Part shown: in pieces, positions 1 to 5,372 of the stretch
Layout: each line of letters begins with the position of its first letter
Position numbering within the stretch: position 1 is the first letter of the stretch
Origin: Desulfobacteraceae bacterium
GTDB taxonomy: Bacteria; Desulfobacterota; Desulfobacteria; Desulfobacterales; DAOWNP01
Direction: 5' to 3'
DNA: 5,455 bases
Assembly: GCA_030642545.1 (NCBI GenBank)
Contig: DAOWNP010000176.1
Coordinates: forward strand, 1-5,455
Program-made: the position numbers and the translations under genes
Notes under the pieces: model-generated
Told to the model about the DNA's origin: nothing
Database searches by the model: none
Seen by the model: only the letters and a program-made list of their open reading frames with translations

Positions 1-66
1 ATTTAAAATAATTAAATAAATAAAACAAACTGTTTTTTCAATTTTGATTTGTACTGAGGCTTTTTT
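1..66 (+). other. AT-rich leader upstream of yggT
   Basis: No coding sequence is visible in these 66 bases. The only clear signal is a Shine-Dalgarno-like TGAGG at 55-59, seven bases before the ATG at 67. I could not pick a convincing -35/-10 pair. yggT may be transcribed from a promoter here or from an upstream gene outside the window; in many proteobacteria that neighbour is proC, which cannot be seen here. Confidence 0.4.
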
Positions 67-366
67 ATGTTTATTATAGCTAATCTGCTTTATGCTGTTT
101 CAACTGTTCTTGATTATGCGCTAACTTTTTTTATGTATCTTGTTATTGCAAGGGCTGTTTTATCATGGATAAATCCTGACCCTTACAATCCTATTGTTCG
201 TTTTATATATAATACTACAGAACCAACTCTTTCTTTTATTCGTAGTAAAATACCCTCAACCTTTGGTGGAATAGATTTTGCACCTATTGTTGTTTTTTTA
301 TTTGTTATTTTTTTGCAAAAATTTTTAGTTAACAGCCTTCACCAGCTGGCAAATCTTCTTTATTAG
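67..366 (+). CDS. yggT: YggT-family integral membrane protein
   Basis: This 99-residue protein has the usual YggT/YlmG/Ycf19 layout: two hydrophobic segments (about residues 8-33 and 70-90) joined by a conserved polar stretch. Family features visible are the ARAVLSW motif (28-34) ending the first membrane segment, the following NPDPYNP (36-42), the TEP turn (51-53), a proline at 63 in the SKIP region, and the DFAP motif (70-73) opening the second segment. Length is normal for a single-repeat YggT. Family members are linked to membrane organisation, osmotic tolerance and, as YlmG in Gram-positives and plastids, to division-site or nucleoid organisation; the biochemical role is unknown. The ATG has a TGAGG ribosome site at 55-59. 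Its stop codon lies one base before the longest possible start of the divIVA-like gene, so the two are probably cotranscribed and translationally coupled. Family assignment is firm; function is not. Confidence 0.9.
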   Translation: MFIIANLLYAVSTVLDYALTFFMYLVIARAVLSWINPDPYNPIVRFIYNTTEPTLSFIRSKIPSTFGGIDFAPIVVFLFVIFLQKFLVNSLHQLANLLY

Positions 367-376
367 GATGGGAAAA

Positions 377-877
377 ATGAAAATCACCCCACTTGAAATT
401 CAGCAGCAAAAATTCTCAATGAAGTTTAGAGGGTTTGATATTAAAGAAGTAGACTCTTTTTTAGAAATTCTTTCAGAAACATTAGAATATCATATAAAAG
501 AAAACAAAAAATTACAGGAATCCATAAGCAGGCTTAAAACCAGTAACTATGAATATAAAAAAAGGGAAGATACTTTTAAAAAAGCAATAATAAATTCTCA
601 AAAAGTTCTTGATATGATGAAAATAAATGCTCGAAAATCTTCCGAACTAATAATTGCTGAAGCAGAAGTTAACGCTGAAAAAATATTAAACAATGCTCAC
701 AAACGACTTGCTCAACTACACGAAGATATAGCAGAATTAAAAAGACAACGTATGCAGCTTGAAGTACAATTTCGCTCTATTCTTGAAACACACTCAAAAA
801 TGCTTGATATCAGTGAAGAACAGGCAAAAACAGATGACAATAATGATAATAAAGTAAAATTATTCAACAGGTCATAA
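377..877 (+). CDS. divIVA: DivIVA domain-containing coiled-coil protein
   Basis: The protein opens with the DivIVA lipid-binding domain: ITPLEIQQQKF, then FRGFD and EVDSFLE within the first 30 residues. This matches the family pattern in which the F-R tip of the first domain inserts into curved membrane. The rest, to about residue 150, is a long charged heptad-like helix predicted to form a coiled coil, ending in a short acidic/asparagine-rich tail. I chose the ATG at 377 (166 residues): AGGA at 365-368 sits eight bases upstream, and family members begin MKITPL. The upstream in-frame ATG at 368 would add only Met-Gly-Lys and has no room for a ribosome site. DivIVA proteins self-assemble at poles or division sites and recruit partners such as cell-wall or chromosome-segregation factors; the partner here is unknown. 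Position directly behind yggT supports a shared envelope or division role. No obvious terminator hairpin follows. Confidence 0.88.
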   Translation: MKITPLEIQQQKFSMKFRGFDIKEVDSFLEILSETLEYHIKENKKLQESISRLKTSNYEYKKREDTFKKAIINSQKVLDMMKINARKSSELIIAEAEVNAEKILNNAHKRLAQLHEDIAELKRQRMQLEVQFRSILETHSKMLDISEEQAKTDDNNDNKVKLFNRS

Positions 878-886
878 ATTTTTCAT

Positions 887-972
887 TATAGATTGTATCG
901 GAGTATTAAATTGACTTGGGCATCCCTAACCTCTGATCTTGACTTGAGTAATTAATTATGTGACAATCTATA
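887..972. repeat. 10-bp inverted repeat framing a GC-richer island
   Basis: TATAGATTGT at 887-896 and ACAATCTATA at 963-972 are perfect reverse complements separated by 66 bases. Inside, TTGACTTGGG (911-920) recurs as TTGACTTGAG (939-948), and GAGTATTAAATT (901-912) resembles GAGTAATTAATT (946-957). Together these look like a small palindromic or duplicated element, or the stem of a structured RNA. The arms are AT-rich and short enough that chance is possible. Confidence 0.35.
939..967 (+). promoter_or_regulatory. Weak sigma-70-like promoter candidate
   Basis: TTGACT at 939-944 matches five of six bases of the -35 consensus. With a 17-base spacer, GACAAT at 962-967 is a poor (four of six) -10. 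It would start transcription about 190 bases before pilT. The other TTGACT copy at 911-916 has no better partner. Treat as a guess. Confidence 0.2.
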
Positions 973-1034
973 TATATCAATAGCAAAAAAGTATTCATAA
1001 CTTTATATCAAAAATTCATATATTTACAATATGT

Positions 1035-1064
1035 TTGCAAAGCAGTTAATAATTAACATTAATA
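1035..1064 (+). promoter_or_regulatory. Operator-like palindrome in a weak promoter
   Basis: GTTAATAATTAAC at 1045-1057 is a perfect palindrome with 6-bp half sites around one central base, the geometry of a dimeric regulator site. It lies between a possible -35 (TTGCAA, 1035-1040) and a possible -10 (TTAATA, 1059-1064, spacer 18). If real, it would let a repressor cover the pilT operon promoter. The local base composition makes A/T palindromes common, so support is limited. Confidence 0.22.
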
Positions 1065-1142
1065 TTCTTCTATTTTATCACAATTTATTTTTATAAAATC
1101 TAATACATACAAGCTGGTTTAATTTTTTTTTAAAACTATCAT

Positions 1143-1156
1143 CTTTTTTAAAAAAG
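1143..1156. repeat. Perfect 14-bp A/T palindrome beside the pilT ribosome site
   Basis: CTTTTTTAAAAAAG reads the same on both strands and ends one base before GGGAG (1158-1162), the Shine-Dalgarno sequence for pilT. As RNA it can hardly fold because no loop is left, so any role would be at the DNA level (bending or protein binding). The low complexity makes chance plausible. Confidence 0.25.
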
Positions 1157-1167
1157 CGGGAGTAATC

Positions 1168-2250
1168 ATGGCAAAGATTGATGCTTTTTTCAAACTAATG
1201 CATGATCAGGGGGCATCTGATCTACATCTTATAAGCGGTCAGCAGCCCGCTTTAAGAATTAACGGAGATATTGAAAGAGTAAAATATAAAATACTAAACA
1301 ATGATGATTTAAGAAGCATGCTTTATGAAATAACCCACGAAGATAAAATCAAAACTTTTGAAGAAACAGGAGATATTGATTTTGGTTATGAAATTACAGG
1401 TCTTGCAAGATACAGAGCAAATTTTTTTATGCAAAAAAATGGTATCGGAGCTGTTTTTAGAGAAATTCCCAGTAAAATTTCAACTGTAACAGATCTTGGA
1501 CTGCCTACAGTTATTTCAAAGCTTGCAACTCTTCCAAGAGGTCTTGTTGTTGTTACAGGACCTACAGGAAGCGGAAAATCTACAACGCTTGCAGCTATTA
1601 TTGATGAAGCCAATCGTAAAAGAAAAGATCACATCATAACCATTGAAGACCCAATTGAATTTGTTCATGAAAGCCAAAGCTGCATAGTAAATCACAGGGA
1701 AGTGGGACTTCACACAAAAACATTTTCTACAGCATTAAGAGGAGCTTTACGTGAAGACCCTGATGTTATCCTCGTTGGAGAGATGAGAGATCTTGAAACA
1801 ATTTCTCTTGCAATTGAAGCTGCATCTACCGGTCATCTGGTATTTGGTACACTTCATACAACAAGTGCTGCAAAAACTGTAGATAGAATTATTGAAGTTT
1901 TTCCTGCATCAGAACAGGCTCAAATAAGATCAACCTTAGCAGATGGCATTAGAGCTGTTATAGCACAGGTTCTGTTTAAAAGAATAGATAAACCGGGCAG
2001 ATGCTGTGCCCCTGAAATTTTAATAGCCACTCCTGCTGTAAGAAATCTCATAAGGGAAGCAAAAACACATCAACTTCCATCATCAATGCAAACCGGAAAG
2101 AAATATGGGATGCAGCTTTTAGATGATGCAATTATGAAATTGTTTAACAAAGGCTGGATAAGTGCTGAAGAAGCTTATGCTAAAGCAAATGATAAAACAA
2201 GTTTCAGAGCTCTTTTGAAAAACCCTCCCACAGATTTTACAGAAGCTTGA
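1168..2250 (+). CDS. pilT: Type IV pilus retraction ATPase PilT
   Basis: This 360-residue protein is a full-length, canonical PilT, a cytoplasmic hexameric ATPase that depolymerises type IV pili and drives twitching. The N-terminal PAS-like domain has the ASDLHL signature (16-21) and the ARYRANFF segment with conserved arginines (81, 83, 98). The RecA-like core has Walker A GPTGSGKST (131-139), an Asp box IITIEDPIEF (156-165), Walker B VILVGEMRD (200-208, Glu205) and a His box TGHLVFGTLHT (221-231, His223 and His230). The C-terminal motif AVRNLIREAK (290-299) corresponds to the PilT-specific AIRNLIRE element needed for retraction, and the GMQLLDDAI helix region follows. GGGAG at 1158-1162 is five bases before the ATG. 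It heads a five-gene co-directional run, and the adjacent gene is a second ATPase of the same family. The pilus assembly genes themselves are not in the window. Confidence 0.96.
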   Translation: MAKIDAFFKLMHDQGASDLHLISGQQPALRINGDIERVKYKILNNDDLRSMLYEITHEDKIKTFEETGDIDFGYEITGLARYRANFFMQKNGIGAVFREIPSKISTVTDLGLPTVISKLATLPRGLVVVTGPTGSGKSTTLAAIIDEANRKRKDHIITIEDPIEFVHESQSCIVNHREVGLHTKTFSTALRGALREDPDVILVGEMRDLETISLAIEAASTGHLVFGTLHTTSAAKTVDRIIEVFPASEQAQIRSTLADGIRAVIAQVLFKRIDKPGRCCAPEILIATPAVRNLIREAKTHQLPSSMQTGKKYGMQLLDDAIMKLFNKGWISAEEAYAKANDKTSFRALLKNPPTDFTEA

Positions 2251-2283
2251 TTATTAACCTTTTTTTTATTCACAAGGAAGCAT

Positions 2284-3456
2284 ATGAAAAAACAGGAAAT
2301 TGATCAAATATTATCCAATATGCTTGATGCTCACAAAAATGTTTCAGATCTTAATCTTACGGTAGGAAAACCACCCCAGGTTGAAAGCGAAGGTAAACTT
2401 GTAAGCGTAAAGCTTAATAAAAAATTTAAAAGTCTTACACCTTTTCAAACAGAAATAATTGCATTAAATCTTATAAATAATAACAGACGGCTTACAGAAA
2501 CACTTATTTCTACAGGATCATGCGATTTGTCATATCAGCTTCTTGGTAAAGCCCGTTTTAGAGTAAATATTTTTTCTCAATCTGGTTATTATTCTATTGT
2601 TTTAAGAAAGCTTGAATCTACAGTACCTACTATAGAAAATTTAAACTTGCCAAGCTCATTTATTAAAATAGCACAGGAAAGAAATGGGATAGTATTTGTT
2701 ACAGGAGCTACAGGCACAGGAAAAACTACATCTCTTGCAGCAACATTAGAAGAGATTAATGAAAAACGTTCTGTTCATGTTATTACTTTAGAAGATCCTA
2801 TAGAATATGAACATCCCCACAAAAAATCCACATTTAATCAAAGAGAGGCCGGGCGTGATTTTGATACATTTGCAAATGGATTAAGAGCAGCTTTAAGACA
2901 AGCTCCAAAAGTAATTTTAGTTGGTGAAATGAGGGATAGAGAAACCGTTGAAATTGGATTAAGAGCGGCTGAAACAGGTCATCTTGTATTATCAACCCTG
3001 CATACAATTGATGCAGGTAAAACTATTAACAGAATACTGGGAATGTTTGGGATTGAAGAAGAAAATCAGATACGAATCAGACTTGCTGAAACTGTTAAAT
3101 GGATTATATGTCAGAGACTTCTTCCAAAAGTGGGGGGCGGGCGTATTGCAGCCTTTGAAATGTTAGGAACCAGCCTCAGAGTAAAAGATGCTATCTTAAA
3201 TGGAGAATCAGAAGGCAAAACATTTTTTGATATTATGGATGCAGGTGAAGCTTTTGGAATGACAACCTTTGATAATTACATTATAGGATTATATGAAAAA
3301 GGACTTATAACAGAATCGACTGCTCTTACTTATGCTTCAAGAAGAGCTATTGTAGGACGAGGAATTGATGCTGTTAAAAATGCCAGAGGAGAAACCACTA
3401 CTGATATAGATGAGCTGAAACTTGATCATCAATATAGAAAAAAACAAAATAAATAG
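2284..3456 (+). CDS. Second PilT/PilU-family pilus ATPase
   Basis: This 390-residue paralogue of the preceding gene keeps all NTPase motifs: Walker A GATGTGKTT (141-149), Asp box ITLEDPIEY (167-175), Walker B VILVGEMRD (210-218, Glu215) and His box TGHLVLSTLHT (231-241). It should therefore hydrolyse ATP. It departs from PilT in three ways: Walker A has Ala for Pro, as in PilU; the N-terminal signature reads SDLNLTVGKPP (21-31) instead of SDLHL; and the AIRNLIRE element is replaced by LRVKDAILNGE (298-308). It also has a charged C-terminal tail of about 30 residues, comparable with the extended tail of PilU. The known pilT-pilU tandem, where PilU assists PilT in forceful retraction, is the best analogy, but a distinct delta-type PilT subfamily is equally possible, so I give no symbol. 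AAGGAAG (2274-2280) precedes the ATG, 33 bases after pilT. Confidence 0.9.
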   Translation: MKKQEIDQILSNMLDAHKNVSDLNLTVGKPPQVESEGKLVSVKLNKKFKSLTPFQTEIIALNLINNNRRLTETLISTGSCDLSYQLLGKARFRVNIFSQSGYYSIVLRKLESTVPTIENLNLPSSFIKIAQERNGIVFVTGATGTGKTTSLAATLEEINEKRSVHVITLEDPIEYEHPHKKSTFNQREAGRDFDTFANGLRAALRQAPKVILVGEMRDRETVEIGLRAAETGHLVLSTLHTIDAGKTINRILGMFGIEEENQIRIRLAETVKWIICQRLLPKVGGGRIAAFEMLGTSLRVKDAILNGESEGKTFFDIMDAGEAFGMTTFDNYIIGLYEKGLITESTALTYASRRAIVGRGIDAVKNARGETTTDIDELKLDHQYRKKQNK

Positions 3457-3468
3457 ATAGTTTACCGC

Positions 3469-3486
3469 TATTTATATCTATAAATA
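3469..3486. repeat. AT-only inverted repeat between the second ATPase gene and the zinc-ribbon gene
   Basis: TATTTATA (3469-3476) and TATAAATA (3479-3486) are perfect 8-bp arms around TC, lying 12 bases after the ATPase stop codon and just before the GAGGAG ribosome site. As RNA the stem would be weak and the loop too tight; it lacks the GC stem and U tract of a terminator. It could be a regulator site or simply AT composition. Confidence 0.25.
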
Positions 3487-3507
3487 AAAAGAGGAGTTAC
3501 AGCTAAG

Positions 3508-4239
3508 ATGAATATTTCCTGTAATAAATGCAATAGTAAATTTAAAATTGACGGCAATAAAATTCCTGCAGGTAAAACAGTCATGCTTACCTGCCCTAAA
3601 TGTAAAAACAAAATAAATGTTACTTCGGATTCTAACAAATTAGAATCCGAACAAAAAACAGTAAAAACCGAAAATAAACCTTTAGATGACAAATTAGAAT
3701 CTTCTTTTGGAGGATTTGCTACCAGCGATGATTTTTTAGAAGAAGAAGATGATGATGTTTCAGAAAGAGATGACGATGAAGATTCATTTGGTTTTGTTGA
3801 AGAGGAAGGCAAATCTGCTATTTTTTTTGAAACTAATTCCAATACAATAAAAAATATCACAAATGTAATAAGTTTTTTAGAATATTCTGTTTATAAATCA
3901 ACAACAATCAGAGAAGGATTAAAAAAACTGCGTTATAATAATTATGATTTAATTATTCTTGATGAAAATTTTGATAATTCAAAAGATACAGATACAAATG
4001 GAATTCTTCTTTATCTTAAACGGCTTAAAATGCTTATCCGTCGTAATATTTTTGTTGTTCTCTTAAGCAAACAAATGCGTACAATGGATTTTATGACAAC
4101 TCTTGACAAGAGTGTTGATTTAATTATAAATAGAGATGATTTAGATAAATTTGAACTACTTTTTAATAAAGGGTTATCAGATCATTCTATTCTTTTTAGG
4201 GTTTACAAAGAATCTTTGAAAAACAGTGGTATGGAATAA
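3508..4239 (+). CDS. Zinc-ribbon protein with degenerate receiver-like domain
   Basis: The 243-residue product has three parts. Residues 1-40 are an MJ0042/GYF-like zinc ribbon with two CxxC knuckles (Cys5/Cys8 and Cys29/Cys32), the second inside TCPKCK. Residues about 41-100 are a hydrophilic linker that becomes highly acidic (78-100, mostly Asp/Glu). Residues about 102-225 show the alternating pattern of a response-regulator receiver: a first strand SAIFFE, LIILDE with Asp152 at the expected phospho-acceptor site, strand IFVVLLS ending in Ser187, and LIINRDD where a receiver usually has the conserved Lys-Pro. The first-strand acidic pair is reduced to Glu108-Thr109 and the lysine is missing, so ordinary phosphorylation is doubtful. 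It is probably a soluble protein-binding regulator. GAGGAG (3491-3496) is rather far from the ATG (11 bases). Position behind two PilT ATPases suggests, but does not prove, a link to pili. The zinc ribbon is confident; the receiver fold is inferred. Confidence 0.8.
   Translation: MNISCNKCNSKFKIDGNKIPAGKTVMLTCPKCKNKINVTSDSNKLESEQKTVKTENKPLDDKLESSFGGFATSDDFLEEEDDDVSERDDDEDSFGFVEEEGKSAIFFETNSNTIKNITNVISFLEYSVYKSTTIREGLKKLRYNNYDLIILDENFDNSKDTDTNGILLYLKRLKMLIRRNIFVVLLSKQMRTMDFMTTLDKSVDLIINRDDLDKFELLFNKGLSDHSILFRVYKESLKNSGME
3624..3651 (+). repeat. Perfect 12-bp hairpin inside the zinc-ribbon gene
   Basis: TTCGGATTCTAA (3624-3635) and TTAGAATCCGAA (3640-3651) are exact reverse complements around the tetraloop CAAA. 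The stem lies in the linker-coding part (about residues 39-48) and is followed by an A-rich run, not a T run, so on this strand it is not a standard terminator. It could affect mRNA translation or stability, or be a small inserted palindrome. ACAAATTAGAATC, which covers the loop and part of the right arm, recurs 54 bases on. Confidence 0.7.
3635..3701 (+). repeat. 13-bp in-frame direct repeat in the linker
   Basis: ACAAATTAGAATC occurs at 3635-3647 and again at 3689-3701. The 54-base offset is exactly 18 codons, so the protein shows NKLES and DKLES in the linker. This suggests a local duplication during evolution of the low-complexity linker, or a repeated short interaction motif. Confidence 0.6.
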
Positions 4240-4248
4240 ATATAAAAA

Positions 4249-4407
4249 ATGAATTCTGAAAAAAAATATACTTGTACAGATTATCGTATGGAAATGAGAT
4301 TGCTTGGTTTAAATAGACGTCTTAATAACAAAAAACTCTCTTTTACTGAAAAAAAAATTATAAAGGACCAGATCAAAGAGCTTGAAATCTCTATGGGTAT
4401 GGACTAA
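4249..4407 (+). CDS. Small 52-residue hypothetical protein
   Basis: An ATG at 4249 opens a 52-codon frame ending TAA at 4405-4407. The product begins MNSEKKYTCTDYRMEM, continues MRLLGLNRRL (16-25), and ends in a Lys/Glu-rich helix (about 33-47) before GMD. It has one cysteine, no membrane segment and no signal peptide. The LLGLNRRL region and the charged C-terminal stretch look like a two-helix soluble protein; I do not recognise a named family. It fills most of the otherwise empty 178 bases between two real genes, starts nine bases after the zinc-ribbon stop and ends ten bases before the hydrolase start, as an operon member would. I see no clear ribosome site, so translation would depend on coupling to the upstream gene. 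An accessory partner of the zinc-ribbon protein is a guess from position only. Confidence 0.65.
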   Translation: MNSEKKYTCTDYRMEMRLLGLNRRLNNKKLSFTEKKIIKDQIKELEISMGMD

Positions 4408-4417
4408 GGTTTATTGA

Positions 4418-5323
4418 TTGTTAAATTACAAAACTGTCAAAATTTCAGAAAATCTTTATTTTATTACTCTTAATCCTCCTATCTCAGGATTTAAAAATTT
4501 TATTGGCGTTTTTTTATACAAGGGTAAAAAAAATTTTATTGTTGATACAGGTCCTTCGGTTACTGCAAACAGTCTTATTTTTGCACTAAAAGAACTCAAT
4601 ATTTTTTACCTGGATTATATACTTTTAACTCATATCCATATAGATCATGCAGGAGGTATAGGAGAGCTTGCCGATGCTTTCCCTGCGGCTAAAATTATTT
4701 GTCATAAAAAGGGAATACCTCATCTTGTTGATCCTGCCCGCTTGTGGGAAGGTACAGTTAAAACACTTGGTGATATAGGCCATGCTTACGGACCATTTAA
4801 ACCTGTTTGTCAAAGTCGCTTTACAGATGCTGAAAAATTTTCTTCGAAACATATTTATAGCATAATAACACCAGGACATGCAGCTCATCATGTAAGTTTT
4901 TTTTCTGATAATTATCTTTTTGCGGGAGAAACAGGAGGAGTTTTTTTGCGTATAAATCCAGAGCTTTTTTATCTGAGACCTGCTACCCCTCCAAAATTTT
5001 TTTTTAAAACTGCTTTGAAAAGTATAGATTCTTTAATTAAAATAGAACCTTTAAATATTTGCTATGGTCATTTTGGATTCACTGAAAATGCTACAAACCT
5101 GCTTAAAATGCATAAACAGCAACTTCTTTTATGGGAAGATATAATTGGATCTGAAATTAAAAAGAATGAAGACATAGATTTTTACAACCACTGTCTTCAT
5201 TCTTTATTAAAAAAAGATGTTCTTTTAAAAGGTTTTTCCTCTTTTACAGAAGATATAAAAAAACGCGAATCTAATTTTTTATTAAATAGTATTAAAGGTT
5301 TTGCAGGATATTTAAAACAATAA
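4418..5323 (+). CDS. Metallo-beta-lactamase-fold hydrolase
   Basis: The 301-residue product is a complete MBL-fold metallohydrolase. Visible motifs are the strand NFIVDTG (39-45), the metal-binding THIHIDHAGG (71-80: His72, His74, Asp76, His77), PGH with His154 (152-154), LFAGE (167-171) at the bridging-ligand position, and YGHFG with His218 near the end of the core. The C-terminal 80 residues are a helical extension. At the bridging position Glu171 replaces the usual Asp. The RPATPP segment (187-192) is typical of a family of uncharacterised MBL hydrolases; substrate is unknown (thioester, lactone or phosphoester are all possible). The start is TTG at 4418, supported by AAGG at 4406-4409, eight bases upstream and overlapping the small gene's stop codon; no in-frame ATG gives a full N-terminus. 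There is no signal peptide, so it is probably cytoplasmic. It is last in the operon and has no evident link to pili. Confidence 0.88.
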   Translation: MLNYKTVKISENLYFITLNPPISGFKNFIGVFLYKGKKNFIVDTGPSVTANSLIFALKELNIFYLDYILLTHIHIDHAGGIGELADAFPAAKIICHKKGIPHLVDPARLWEGTVKTLGDIGHAYGPFKPVCQSRFTDAEKFSSKHIYSIITPGHAAHHVSFFSDNYLFAGETGGVFLRINPELFYLRPATPPKFFFKTALKSIDSLIKIEPLNICYGHFGFTENATNLLKMHKQQLLLWEDIIGSEIKKNEDIDFYNHCLHSLLKKDVLLKGFSSFTEDIKKRESNFLLNSIKGFAGYLKQ

Positions 5324-5372
5324 GAAAAATACAATATATAGCTTAACAGGTTGTTACGGAATGGAAAATTTC

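Larger units (their letters stand above)
878..1167. other. 290-base intergenic region before pilT
   Basis: I see no credible gene on either strand. The first part (about 900-948) is richer in G and C than the rest and is framed by a 10-bp inverted repeat. The remainder is extremely AT-rich, with many short A and T tracts. This separates the divIVA block from the pilT block and is the likely site of the pilT operon promoter. It could also hold a 3' UTR structure of divIVA mRNA. Confidence 0.5.

Noticed and set aside
368..376. Upstream in-frame ATG of the DivIVA gene
   Set aside because: It adds three residues, leaves no room for a ribosome site after the yggT stop, and the sequence here itself serves as the ribosome site for the ATG at 377.
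1110..1135. Possible sigma-54 site starting at CTGG before pilT
   Set aside because: The GC doublet at the required spacing after GG is missing; the sequence is a run of T. The TTGGGC at 915-920 also lacks the second element.
2251..2283. T-run after pilT as a terminator
   Set aside because: The T tract at about 2260-2268 has no GC-rich stem before it, and the next gene begins 33 bases later with a strong ribosome site, so readthrough is expected.
3468..3860. 130-residue serine-rich reading frame on the minus strand
   Set aside because: It lies opposite the zinc-ribbon gene, and its serine runs are the complement of the Asp/Glu codon runs of the acidic linker. No family motif or ribosome site supports it.
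4098..4118. ACTCTT/AAGAGT hairpin within the zinc-ribbon gene
   Set aside because: Only six clean pairs around a 3-base loop; extending it needs a bulge. This is within chance for an AT-rich gene.
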